Source: Neonectria sp. B-13
Lineage: Eukaryota; Ascomycota; Sordariomycetes; Hypocreales; Nectriaceae
Length of the DNA stretch: 64,000 nucleotides
Assembly (NCBI GenBank): GCA_002682825.1
Contig: NOKP01000024.1
Span: 186,001-250,000 of the forward strand
Reading direction: 5' to 3'
Numbering within the stretch: the stretch's first letter is position 1; each line of letters starts with the position of its first letter. This document shows, one piece after another, positions 1 to 11,217 of this stretch. Below the pieces are notes generated by a model. It made no database searches. It was not told where the DNA came from and saw only the letters and a list, made by a program, of their open reading frames with translations. The position numbers and the translations under genes were made by a program.

Positions 1-432
1 GCTGAAGGGGGACAGGGAGTTGGAAACACCAGACACAAGCCTACACAGCCAGGTTTCGACTGAGTCATTAGGTATGTGACCAACCATGGCCGGGGTACAC
101 TTGTTTCCTATCTGACTGCGGGTATCAGCTGTTTCATGGAGTCATCACAGTCGATCCAGACCCGGTAACATGTATTCTGACCAATGTACCATGACTGACA
201 TTGTCGGAGTGGATCCTCCATTGACACGTCTGTACGTAAAGCATTTCTTGATTCCTTACAGCGTCCTGGAAAATCATCTCTAACAGATCTTGCAAGTTCC
301 CATGCAACTTCCAACGTCAGTGCTCTCATAACCCACATCACAGAGAGGGATGACGCGGTTGCTAGAGAACAAGGTTGTCTGGAAGTTGTTGCTGGCTCCT
401 TCGATCAATCGGCGCCGACTGGCTTCGAAGTC

Positions 433-1554
433 ATGAAGATTGTCGAGGAAGACTGGCAAGACAACCACCATTTCGATACCTGCAGCTTGGGAGATGATGG
501 CGCCATCACAATTTGCATTGCTCTCCAAGTAGCCCGCTTAAGGGAGCTTATTGAGATGTACGGTGATGATGACTTGGAATCCGTATTGGAGACCAAATCG
601 ACTACTCGGAGATTTTCTGCGATATTACTGCCGACAACACTCATCAAGCCATCTGACAGGCTTATCCGTCGCACGTTAGAGTTACAACACCCCCAACCCC
701 AGCTAGCCATACACTGGGACATAAAATACATGTTCACAAAAGGACATGTTTACTTCTGCCTTAGCAACCTCAAAGAGCTCCACAAGAACATCGAGGCCAA
801 ACGGGAGGGCGATTCTACATGTGCGCTGCCTAGCTTTTGCAACATGGCACTGTGCATTACAATTCCTTGGGAGAAGTATTCCCGGTGGACCCAAGGGGAG
901 AAAGACCATTCCCTAGACGTCTTATGGGAGCAGGGAATTGTCGCCACTCTCCCGGTGCTGGTGAAGTTGCAAGATGGAACAGAGAAGCCCCACATGTGGT
1001 GCCCGCTCAAGACGAAACTAGATCAGAGAGCCCATTCCAGTTACAGGACCGTCCATGCAATCTTTCAAGAGGTAAGAACTTGAGGGCAGAATCGAGTACT
1101 TGGCTTACTGCTTGGTTTGGCTGACTTTGATCTCAGTATGTGCATCCAGAGCTTCCTCCTGAGACAGAAGATTCACTGGAAAAAACCCGATTTATCGTCG
1201 TGATCTACAGAACGGGAGCGGCGGACGAATGGGTCAAGGTCGTCCATTCAATTCTCTGTACGAATCCGGGGCGTATACTGGAGCCGTATCGGCTTGACCC
1301 TAGTGGCAGGCCCATCGACTTAGAGGACCTCACACGGCACTGCCAAGAGGGGTTAGTATCTCAATGATTGTTGGTTTAGCCTCGATGGCCGACGGAAGAT
1401 ATCTTTCTTTTTGATACGAGGTAACATTGGATATGCCTCACTGTAAATGAAGGATTTTCTACGTAGATATAAGTTTATGACAAAGCCGAGTCAAACAATC
1501 TTCATTCCTAGTTTGGGTGAGTTCCATCGCCCTCTTAGAGCATCTTCTTCATGA
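433..1554 (+). CDS. unidentified multi-exon protein, 5' end unresolved
   Basis: Three exons join in frame: up to 1071, 1137-1351 and 1467 onward. Donors are GTAAG and GTTAGT, acceptors CTCAG and GTAG, and a CTGAC branch point lies near 1121. I give the first ATG of the open frame (433), but the frame stays open and protein-like back to 199 without an ATG, so a 5' exon is probably missing. Without further splicing the third exon ends at 1554; a GTGAGT at 1517 offers another donor, so the 3' end is also uncertain. The product has no motif that I recognise: it is mixed alpha/beta in character, with several Trp and Cys residues and no signal peptide or membrane segment. The splice-consistent frame argues for a real gene, perhaps decaying. 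Function unknown. Confidence 0.45.
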
Positions 1555-1689
1555 AACAAAGTGGTTTTAGATTCCATTTCAATATATGTATAACACGACA
1601 CAAGACTCGCCACAGGAAAGTAAATAGTTCCCTAGATGAGCGAAGACCTATTATGCCTGCGATATAACCAGTGTAAGCAGAAATGTGGA

Positions 1690-2020
1690 TAAGTGTCGTA
1701 AGAGATCTCAGTACCTCCGTGATCTCCTGGCCTGGAAGGCTTTTGGGGTGAGTGTGAGTATTTAACGAGATTTACTATCGATTTCTCTACTGTAATTTAG
1801 ACATTTAAAGAGTGCGGACCTAGTGGAGAAGAGAAAAGAAGCTAGTAATGTTTGGATACGTGCTTGCGCCCCAGACTCAACCAGGTACAGCTTACAATGT
1901 GATGGCATTTTGGCTCAAAGGGCTGGTGACACCATCATGCAACTGCGGTCAGTACCACCCAACAAGGGACACAGAAGCTTGTTCCTTGACGGCGACCTAA
2001 TATGCAGCGACTTACCCTGA
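1690..2020 (+). other. possible exon remnants of a second unidentified gene
   Basis: Two stretches look coding: 1690-1749 (Lys/Arg-rich, with a YLRDLLAWKAFG-like segment) and about 1803-2020 (ending SLFLDGDLICSDLP before a stop). They flank a GTGAGT...TTTAG interval resembling a fungal intron. No start codon or continuous splice model could be fixed and I do not recognise the family. It may be the tail of the preceding gene or a degraded neighbour. Confidence 0.2.
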
Positions 2021-3336
2021 GCGCGAGCCCCGAGTGGGGACGCAGAGGCGACTTGTGTTGGAGAAAGGTCGCCTAATCGCTCTGCGAAGGTGCACAAGGC
2101 GAGTCTCGAGCCATCAGGCCCAGGGCTTAGAATACGCAACGAGAAACCTGAGATTGGAAGAGTTGAGCAACATTACTACCGAGAACGCTCTGGCTTGGTT
2201 GAACGAAGACTCTCGAAAGAAATGTCATGATCGGGCACCAGGAAGCGGGTAGGAAATCTGAGAACTGATGGCTGGGAGGGCCTCCAGAGAATGGTGCGAA
2301 CCTTCGCATTCGGAACAGGGAGGGAATGGTACAGGCAACCAGCGGGAAAACGAGCATGTCTTGGTCAATAGAGACAGGAAAGCAGCCCCTAAATTTCGAC
2401 GGTGGGGGAGAAGACCTTTGATCTCACCGTTGGCCGGAGCATCTCAGAGGGCTTGGCAGATGCCCTGCAAGGCCCCCGCATAGACAGTCAATATATTTTT
2501 GTCCCTCATTATGCTGTTCTGGTCTGTTGAATTGTCGTGCATACCTTGTTCCATCTAGGGCTTTGGTATCATCTGGACGATTTTCGATGGGTGTCAGCGC
2601 AACTCTTGTTAACCGCATTGCCTCATACTAGTTTTGAACAACTTAAAGACGTGGGGAATCTTGTTAAGCATGCCTTGGATTCGCGTCTAACGAAAAAGAA
2701 CAATTGGAGTTTGTTTGGCAGAAAGAGCTACGAGATGTAAAGTTATACGTGCACTCACCGGACAGATGGCACTGTAAGCCCTCTCAAGGGACATTTTCCC
2801 TTTCCCGAATACCCTGTGAAAATCGACCCCGAGTTTGACTTACCCACCGTCACACACAAAGACTCACACAATTGCATTAATGAAGGTGTCGGTAGGAGTC
2901 ACTGACAGGGATGAGAGCGAATCGATGCATGCGAGATGGTGAGCACTTCAGAATATGTGCATCGGTAGTGTTAGCAAGAAGTCTCGTCGATCAACCCGGC
3001 GAGTTATTTCCCCCTTCCATTTGCTGCTGTTATCGGTCAATGGGGTACTCGTCAGCGTCGGGATTGATGTGTGGTCTTACGTTTCAAATTCCGCACAAGG
3101 ATTCGGCTCAGAAAGCTATGTGATTCGTGCAATTAGTGGGGCTTAGACGTATGTTTTCAATTAGGCTTAGATTTAAGATGTGCTACTTGAATCCTCCAAT
3201 CATCACCTCGGCCGTTGCCCCGCCGTGTCCTCCACTATTTCCCTAATTGGTGTCCTCGCATGGGTTCAGGCAACTTGACTTGGAGGCGAGGCATCCGGAT
3301 GACCAGATGCTCGCAATACTACGGCCTCTCAAGAGC
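2021..3336. other. intergenic, no convincing gene
   Basis: Only short frames with poor coding character are present on both strands, for example 2537-2740 on the plus strand (67 codons). I see no RNA gene, repeat or mobile element. Confidence 0.5.
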
Positions 3337-3344
3337 TATATAAT
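3337..3344 (+). promoter_or_regulatory. TATA box of the 3437 gene
   Basis: TATATAAT lies 93 bp upstream of the first ATG (3437). It is followed by a pyrimidine-rich tract, about 3345-3430, typical of fungal transcription start regions and 5' leaders. Confidence 0.5.
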
Positions 3345-3436
3345 CTCTTCTTGTTCTTCCCTTTTCCTCGCTTCAAACACTTCTCAGTATTCTACTCTTT
3401 CATCATTCCATCTCTTCAACACTCCATCTCCTCATC

Positions 3437-4224
3437 ATGCTCTTTGCTCACATTCTCCACATCACACACTTCTCCCTCTTGTCGCTCGCTGCCCTCAGTC
3501 CAACCCATTCTTCCAATCTGCCTGCCGCCACCCAGTGCAAGCAGATCTCACCGATGGATGAAGAGTTTGCTGAGCGTGTCTTCGACCAGGCATACGGCGG
3601 TCACCTCCGCGGTATGGCCCAACCCGATGCCTTCTGGGATGCCATGGACTTGTGTGACAGCGTTGCCAAAAGGCTTGCTGAAAAGTCTGGGCCGGATGCT
3701 CAGAGCAGATTCTATAAAACGAAGGAAGAGTTTGCATGGGAACTGGTTCCTCTGAGTACCACTCATGCGACTATCGTCGAGCTTTTCGAGCTTGTGGATG
3801 ATCAGGCGCTCCGTGCTCAATACGCTGACTTTCTCGACGCCCCTCTCAACACCCCGGAAGAAGAGGCCGTCGCTCGGGCTGCTCTCTGCCGCATTTTGGG
3901 ATTGCCTTTCACTATACGTCGGAAGCCCAACGCAGCTGAGATCACGGCTCAGTTCAACTTCATTTTTGAAGAAGTCCAGGTACGTTATGCTGCTGCTCGT
4001 GCATGGTCCCGAAAAAATATCTAATCATCCTTCGTCCACAGTTACGCTGGAAAGATCAGCCAGAAAAGCTGATGATATTCCTGACTAAGTTCTTGTCAAT
4101 GAGTATGGAAGAAAATCACGAGGAGACGCTCAAAGAGCTCATCCTTATGGCTTCGTCGGAGGGTGACTTGGTGGAGAGGCTGGAGAAGCTTCATGAGGAA
4201 ATGTATCGGAAGTTTGAGTACTGA
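3437..4224 (+). CDS. hypothetical protein, 241 aa, two exons
   Basis: Exons 3437-3979 and 4042-4224 join in phase 0 across a 62-nt intron (GTACGT donor, CCACAG acceptor). From the first ATG the product is 241 aa and begins with a hydrophobic, Leu/His/Ser-rich stretch that could pass as a secretion signal. That stretch is encoded by CT-rich DNA resembling an ordinary 5' leader, so the ATG at 3554 (MDEEFAERVF..., 202 aa) is an equally good start; on that model the protein is cytosolic. The mature part is acidic and helical, with a Glu/Lys-rich C-terminus suggesting amphipathic helices. I do not recognise the family. Confidence 0.6.
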
Positions 4225-4406
4225 ATCGAGTAGTCTAGTACCTTTACCCTCAATATATTGGCAATTTGCTTATATCTTTGCATTTCGATCCCAAGCTTCA
4301 TCGAGTAAGTTCTTCAGCTGGCCCAGAGATGTGGAGTCAGAAAGCAAAAGTCTCAAGGGGATGAAGCAGATGAAGGATCACGCTTCCATCGTCCTAGCCT
4401 TACACA

Positions 4407-4949
4407 CTACTGTACCTTTACAAACTCCCACCTAGTTCCTCCATCACTCCCTCCAAAAAGAGTATTTCCATCAACCCCGATAGAGATTTTAAACAAGGTG
4501 AACCAGTTCTGCGCCAAGAGTACATAACCCCCCTCTGGATGTCTTCTTGCGACAAAAGCCCCGGCACCATCATGATTGAGAGCCTGAGCATGCATCTTCC
4601 ACGACGAGTCATGTCTCAAATACCTCCCCGTTGTTGTGTTGCGAAATCCAAGCCACCCGTCTTTCTCGACACAGTACCAATAGCGGCCCCCTTCCCGATT
4701 GGCAGTGTTCTCTAATCGAAGTGCCCCGTTCACGACAGTGAGGGCTCGACCGGAATCTTCGTCAATAATCATGTATTTATTGCCAGCCCAGGGTGCTGCA
4801 TCGTGGAGGACGATGACGTCGTTTGACTCATTCGAGCACTCGGTCGCTTCCGTACTGTCCGGTGTGGAGACTCCAGTGGGACAGAACTTAGTTGACACTA
4901 TGGAAGAAGCATCGTCTTGGTCAGGTTCTGGGATGATACTGAGTACCAT
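4407..4949 (-). CDS. beta-trefoil (fascin/actin-crosslinking-like fold) fungal protein
   Basis: Single exon, 180 aa. Residues 1-50 form an acidic, Ser/Thr-rich, probably disordered leader. Residues about 55-180 match a widespread but poorly characterised ascomycete family with short repeated beta-hairpin motifs: KYMIIDEDSGRALTV, RYWYCVEKDGWLGFRN, TTGRYLRHDS, HPEGGYVLLA and GGTRWEFVKV. These are the usual landmarks of a fascin-like beta-trefoil. There is no signal peptide, so the protein is probably cytosolic. The family has no established enzymatic activity; binding of a ligand, glycan or actin would be inference. Start chosen at the first ATG; a TAG follows the final ...FVKVQ. Confidence 0.72.
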   Translation of the reverse strand: MVLSIIPEPDQDDASSIVSTKFCPTGVSTPDSTEATECSNESNDVIVLHDAAPWAGNKYMIIDEDSGRALTVVNGALRLENTANREGGRYWYCVEKDGWLGFRNTTTGRYLRHDSSWKMHAQALNHDGAGAFVARRHPEGGYVLLAQNWFTLFKISIGVDGNTLFGGSDGGTRWEFVKVQ

Positions 4950-6216
4950 GATGAAGTGAAATGTGCCTGTTTAGAAAAGGTCTTGAGGGAGTTGAGTCGG
5001 GTTCATCGTTCACGAGTTTCCATGGAAGCATGCCCCGCACCGCAGTTCCTGCCTGAGGCTTCCATTTATCGGCTCGAGGCCGTAATGCAGTGACGCTCTC
5101 CGAGCCTCACCAGGCTAAGAAAGTGCTTTGTGTGGAGTGGTAACAGGGTCTAAGACCAAGTCTCCTTTCCTTTCGGAAACGACTTACGGGGGGACAACGG
5201 CGTTCGACCCATTAGCGTTACTAGCTAAGCCTTTTAAGCTGTCATGGTGTGGCTCTAAGGCCTATCTGGAGCAGCGGAAAGCCCTGGCCTAATTAGCTGG
5301 CTGCATTTTCGAGACTTCGTTGGTTTTTTTGGGCGGCCATGTGTCCAGTTAGTAAAGAAATGAGCAGTAACAATAAAGAGCAGCTAACAAGGGAGATGGC
5401 TCAGAGATTGGTGGTGGAAGTTGATAATTGGGACCAGACATTCAAAAGCAAGGATGCGCTTGCTACCCTACATCTCATCGCTTGACTAACTCGGCGGCCG
5501 GCACGAACGACAAATTAATGTTGTCTTTATCAGTCTTTTCATTTATTGAATTGCCCAAGATTGAGTTTTGAGGCTCTGATGGGTGAAAAATAATCATTCT
5601 GCCTAATCTCCCAGATCGATTGTTGAACCAGAGTGCGGCTTAACAAGATGTGGGCCCAGCTTATCAGCCATCAACTGGCAATCTTTTCACATCCGGAACC
5701 TGCCGGGCCTCTGATTAGAAGACGAGAAACGTCATCTTAAGGATCACACGCCTCTTTCCCCTGTTCTGGCGCAAGAAAAGTTCCGACATCAATGGTGTAA
5801 TGGACGAATTCGTAACGCCCCTGTCTCCCGTTCGTCTTGAAGCTCCACACGTGGAACCACAGTTGCTCTGCCGAAACCAATGGATACCCTCGATCATATC
5901 TAATATGGGCCTTTCGGTTTGAAGCGGATCGGCAAGCGTCGGCTGTTATGTTGAGTGCGGAATGAACCCTTGGGAGTTTGACTTATCACGGCCTCCTGCC
6001 CAGCATTTATGAAGAATTAGTGGAACAGCGTGGGAGGATGGATCAGATAAGACTTCTGAATTTTCTCAGTGGGTCGATTGAGTGCTTTGATGGAACCATG
6101 AATTCGAATAAAAACGACGTGATGGATGCTTGTTGGCCGGTGTTTCGGTGGTTTTCCCGGTCAACCTGGTGTGCAACATTCTTCTCAGATCTCTCACCAT
6201 TGAAGAGTGGAAAATC
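4950..6216. other. intergenic / promoter region, no gene seen
   Basis: About 1.3 kb between the divergently transcribed beta-trefoil gene and the MFS gene, so it should hold both promoters. No convincing coding frame, RNA gene or repeat was seen. Confidence 0.5.
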
Positions 6217-7738
6217 ATGGCGACCATAACGATGATGGAGTCTGCTACGGCAGCTACAACTGCAACTTCACGGCAGTTCCAACCTCTCGGTGAGGGCTTG
6301 ATGACCCAGCGAGACAACCCCTCGAACACGATCGAGTCCTCCCCTGAAGGATCTATCAAAGACGACCCGGTCCTTGAAGCCTCCCGCCTTGCCGATCTCG
6401 AAGCCCCCGATGGTGGTCGTGGTTGGGTAGTTGTTGCTGGGTGCGCCATACTGACATACTGGTTCATGGGCACGAGCTACTCGTGGGGTGTCATCCAGAA
6501 TGCTCTGGTGGAAGATGATGTAGGGTCCGCGGCATCACTCTCCTTTGTCGGCTCCGTCGCCACAGCAATGGTCTCTGCTATGGCTCTCATCACAGCCAAG
6601 ATCAGTGGAGTGCTTGGGTCGCGATATACGTGCATGATTGGCGTTGTTATGTTGGGACTGGGCGAGATTCTCGCCGGATTTACAACGCACGCTGTTGGCG
6701 GGCTCTTTGCCACTGCTGGGATTGTCTTTGGCATTGGAAATGGCCTCTGTTTCATGGTAATTCTCTCTCTTTCTTTAATTCATTCTTATATTCCATATTT
6801 ATGGACCCTGTTTCATCTTGATGTCCAAGTAACTGACTTGACAGACGGCATCTGTCGCCCCGGCCCAGTGGTTCTCTAAGAAACGAGGCCTTGCCAACGG
6901 CATTGTCTTTGCTGCTGGCGGTTTAGGAGGTGCTGTTACTAGTCTCGCTATGAATTCTCTCGTCGAGGCTGTTGGCCCGGCATGGACATTTCGAATTCTT
7001 GGGTTTCTTATCATCAGCATCGGACTTCCCGCAGCTTGGCTCGTCCAGGAGCGCCGGAAGATGCCCAACAGACCTATCGATTGGGGCCTTTTTCGCAACA
7101 TCAACTTTACGCTGCTGTTTATTGCAGGTGCTATCGGCTCGTTTCCCCTTCTGGTGCCGCCGTTCTTCATTCCGCTATACAGTCGTTCCATCGGGCTGGA
7201 GTCGAGGACTGGCGCCTTTCTTGTGGCGGGGTTCAACTTTGCATCGGCGATAGGGAGGATTAGCTCGGGGTTGCTGAGTGATAGGATCGGTGCGGTGAAC
7301 TCGTTGTTCTCGGCATTGACACTCAATGCGCTGACTATACTGGTCATGTGGCCGCTGTCGACCTCGATCGGAAGCCTCGTCGCGTTTGTCGTCATGAATG
7401 GTATCTCGAGTGGAGCATTCTTTTCAGCCATGCCAACGACTGTTGGAAACATCTTTGGCTCGGCTCGGGTCTCAGGTGCAATGGGCTTTATTGTTACAGG
7501 CTGGGTTGGCGGTTTCACCATGGTAAGTACATCTTCGTCACGGCTTGATTTCATCTAACTCAACTCTCAGGGCGCTCCCATTGCTGGGTACATGCTGGAC
7601 GCATTTGGAGGACGACAGGCAGGATCTAAGCCTTACCGCCCTGCCATCTTTTGGGCTGGAGCAATGGCCTTGATAGCGGCGATTTTGATCGGCGTGATGA
7701 GATTCCGACTGTCTAGAAAGCTGATGGTGAAGGTCTGA
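6217..7738 (+). CDS. MFS transporter, monocarboxylate porter (MCH)-like
   Basis: Exons 6217-6756, 6845-7522 and 7571-7738 give 461 aa. Introns are 88 and 48 nt with GTAATT/GACAG and GTAAGT/CTCAG borders, and all three exons are in phase 0. About 65 cytosolic N-terminal residues are followed by the family hallmark PDGGRGWVVVAGCAI at the start of TM1, then about 12 hydrophobic segments. The TM5 region carries SKKRGLANGIVFAAGGLGG and the second half RISSGLLSDRIGA, both typical of fungal MCT/MCH-like proteins. The family includes yeast Mch proteins (riboflavin and orphan monocarboxylate-like carriers), so the substrate cannot be named. An upstream in-frame ATG at 6130 is less likely because it would add a hydrophobic leader before the acidic tail. 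No metabolic partner lies next to it. Confidence 0.88.
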
Positions 7739-8103
7739 GTCGCAACAACGGACGTAAACGACCCAATGCTGCTACTGAGACTACTGGTTTCAGTGTGCCT
7801 TGGACCAAGTATACTAAAAGTGTTTTTGACTAGGCACCTACAGCTAGGGTGAGAATATCCCAGGTTCTGGTGTTAGGCCCTTTGAACGTTTCCTAAATAG
7901 CCAAGCAGTGCCATTTGATTTCGATAGAAAGTTGAATAGACAAAAGTGTGACATAGAAAACAAAGCTGCCTCTCAATATACACGACATATAATGTCCACG
8001 TCCAACGTAGTGAGAGTACACTGTCACGCACAGAGTCGGGTGTCTAGGTATTGACCACCTGGATTGGCAGGGGGTATCAGCTCGGACTGAAGTTCTACTT
8101 CGA

Positions 8104-8466
8104 CAATTGGAGTATGTATTCAAGCTGACCCTACCCGGGCTGACACGCCCAGAGCCCCGCGCAATAAAGTCAGGCCGACAATACCTCTATAGGTCAGGTG
8201 AGCTAATGGCTAGGGTCCGGTGACCTACTAGTCTTTAAATTAATAGCATGATAATAATCTTAGATAAATTCTAGATGACTTTATATTAATACTCTTTTTA
8301 TGGAAAGAAATTGGCTTAAGGAATACCTGTACAGTATCTACGTTTATCTAACATGTTATCCACCTGACCCGTGTAGGTATGGTTGGCTTGACCTCAGTGC
8401 GCGGGGCTCTGGACGTGTCAGCTCGGGGGGTAGGGTCAGCTTGACTACATACTCCGAGAATTGTGA
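8104..8466. mobile_element. MITE-like non-autonomous DNA element with ~95-bp terminal inverted repeats
   Basis: The left arm (about 8104-8200) and right arm (about 8370-8466) are imperfect reverse complements. Shared blocks in order include GAGTATGTA, TCAAGCTGACCCTACCC, GCTGACACG, CCAGAGCCCCGCGCA and GGTCAGGTG. The roughly 170-bp core is AT-rich and has no coding frame. Length (about 360 bp), long inverted termini and absence of a transposase fit a miniature inverted-repeat element. Small indels between the arms point to some age. The exact ends and target-site duplication cannot be fixed: ACAATT flanks both arms and may belong to the repeat. The superfamily is unknown. Confidence 0.75.
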
Positions 8467-11217
8467 CCAAACTTTGCTTGTGCAGGGTTTGTGTAATTGA
8501 TGTCAGCACTGAGGAAGTCTGTCGCGTTGTCATTCACACTGAGCTCAAGTCAGCCGGTTACTTCTACCAGTCTTCAACTATTGCATCCTGGACAGACACG
8601 ATGGGCACGTTCAAGACGGTCAAGCCTTAACATTTATCAATCTGCTTCCTAAAGTCCAGAGTGGAATCGTAGCTCTTGACTCAGTTCTCTGAAAGAATTG
8701 TCATTCATATCAGACATCCCATGTCTAGAGATATCACGACTACATGTCAAGCTCCTTCGCTGGATTCTAAACAGACTCAAAGAGCAGCTGGGACACAGCT
8801 AAACGACAAGTTGGTTCTTTACCAATGCATTAAGAAAGACTTTCAAGTCTAGTTCCAGATTTTTAGGCTCAGTTGCTTCGCATAGCAGCGTGACGATTCG
8901 TCAGAAATGAGTGTGTTGCGTGCCACCCAGCTTACTGATATATGCCGAATCTGAGACATCCCTAAAGATGATGTGATTCGGTTAAGTGGCTGGATGGGCC
9001 ATGAAGGACAACTTGAGATAATGGGAGGATGGCACTTTAAGTAGATCGTCGTACGTTAGTCAGGACTGCAATGTTCACGGTTAGCTTGACATGAATGGTC
9101 AACTGTCTCAATATGCCTGGCTCTTGAGATAAGTGCTGGTCATCGTTGTCAGCGGGAATCGAATCTGGCAGCGATCTCCACTCCATTGTAGCTGTAACTG
9201 CCTTGTCCTTGTCTAAATTGCCTGCACACTTTCTAATTGAGGTGTGGTTGTGGCCTGCTCATCTAGTACAGTCATCGGGATCAAGCTAGTGAGCATCTTG
9301 TTCCCATGAGAAGTTCTTCCCATCGTCTTATTCCCAAGGCTCCTTGATAATCACACGCCGCCTTGGGTAGTCTCCAATAAACTCACTCAGTATCGTCAGG
9401 GAATCGCTACCGGTCTAAAGGAGGAAGGCGATGGCACAGCAGCGCAATTGAAACTATACATGCCATCATGTATCCCATCCCCTCTAGAGAGTTCTTGGCT
9501 ATAGCAAATTGTCTTCTACCAGACAGCGTGATCCAACTTTGGAAGCCGAGGAGTGAATCTCACTGAAAATGACTCGTCCCGTGAGAAAGACGTTGCATGT
9601 GATGAACGGCAGACCGGCGGCCGAATGAACCTGAACTAGGTAGGGACCACTGACAATCTTCTCCCTCGTGCTTCGCTGTGTCGGAGCATTATTGGCGGGG
9701 ACGTGGTGGATGGCTAGGCTGAGGTCGGCGATTACGTGCATGTTAGTGTTGTCCCCGAGACATGGATTGGCGCACGGCGACAGCGGCGGTGTCGGTCGCA
9801 GGTAGTGGCCGAGTTGCTTTTGCGCCATTGAGACCTTTTTGTGATGCCTGGGAATAATGTGTGGTCGGGTTGGAGATATCTGGTAAGATACTGTGAATGG
9901 TGAAGAACTGCGCAGCTTAGAGTGCATCGGCGGTGGTGTAAGCGGAAAGCAAGAGAAGCGAGGTTGTCGAAATAAAGTATGCTCTTCCGGAGCACTCCAT
10001 GGAACAGGCGATTAAAGTGACGCCTCCTTGGGAGATGTCATCTTCCTTCCGCGACAACAAGATGAGTGTAAGCGCCCACCGGCATCGTCACTTCCGGTGC
10101 AAGACGCGCCATGCGAGGCCTCCATGCTTTGCCCGATCTTCTAGGCTCGCACGCCCGCCATTGCCCTCCACGCAGTCACCGATTGGCTTTTTTTTGTTGT
10201 TGTCGCAAGGGTGCAAAGGATTGTGTCTATTCCCACCTATTTCCACCTTGCCATTGGCCTTGTGAATACCCTGTCCGGCACTAGCCCTTGCGGCGTCCTG
10301 CAACCGATGCGCGTCGGGGTTCATCTCGGGGTCCATTCCTGGCCTGTGTTTCGGCGTCCGCGTCGGGCTCTATGTCGGGTTGCAGATCTTAGCGGCCAAT
10401 CAGAGACTTGGGTTGGGTTCTGCAAAGGGTTTTTGCTTTCGACTGCGAATGGAGGTATTATCAGCTTTAGAATCAAATGAGAAGAGAGAAACCCGCTGTG
10501 ATTCTTCAGATGCTCATTCACATCCGGATTAATAGCATCTATCATCGTCAACAGAACGAAGAGACATCTTGTCGTCGCTCCTCATAGACCCGCCATTCAG
10601 CCTTTCTCGCCTAGCATATGATACGTGCCCAGGTCGGGGATCCATAAACCGGGAACCACTCCCTCGTCTGACTGCCTGCAACTCGACCAAGACAGCAAGA
10701 CCCCTGGAATTTGATTGTACCAGAAGGCCTCCATCGGGCACTAGAAACCAACCAGACCGCGCTTGCATCGCATGTCTAAACATCCACAAGGCCTAGCGCC
10801 AGCGGCCAGCATCTCCCACCGAACTTCCACATGTGTTGCCATGTCTGGACACCATCCCAGCACAGATTCGGACTGTTCCCGCCGTGCCGTCTCTCCCGGA
10901 ACTGGTCGAGGCCCTGGATACCCCGTAATTTCACCTCTTAGAGGCCCTTGACCGATGCCAAGCTTACTCTAACCGCAATACTGTCAACAAAGGTCCGCAT
11001 GCCGTCCGCGCACATGCAGAATCCCGGCTGAAGGGGCTAACCTCACGCTTCAAGGCTGAGCAGTCAGGGGCGTCCCTAGTCGGCCTTGCGCGGTGCTACG
11101 TGGGCTGCGTGCTCTCGTAAAAGGATCCTCGCGCCCACATTCGCGAGCTAAATTCCTTGTCAACCTTCAATGACATACTCCAGTGGAACTCATTGCGCCG
11201 CATGGCCAGCTGCGAGA
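8467..11217. other. long intergenic stretch, no gene recognised
   Basis: About 2.7 kb. Frames of 60-140 codons exist on both strands (for example 9499-9927 minus) but lack recognisable domains, splice continuity or coding-like composition. The last few hundred bases presumably carry the promoter of the aspartic-protease-like gene. Confidence 0.45.
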
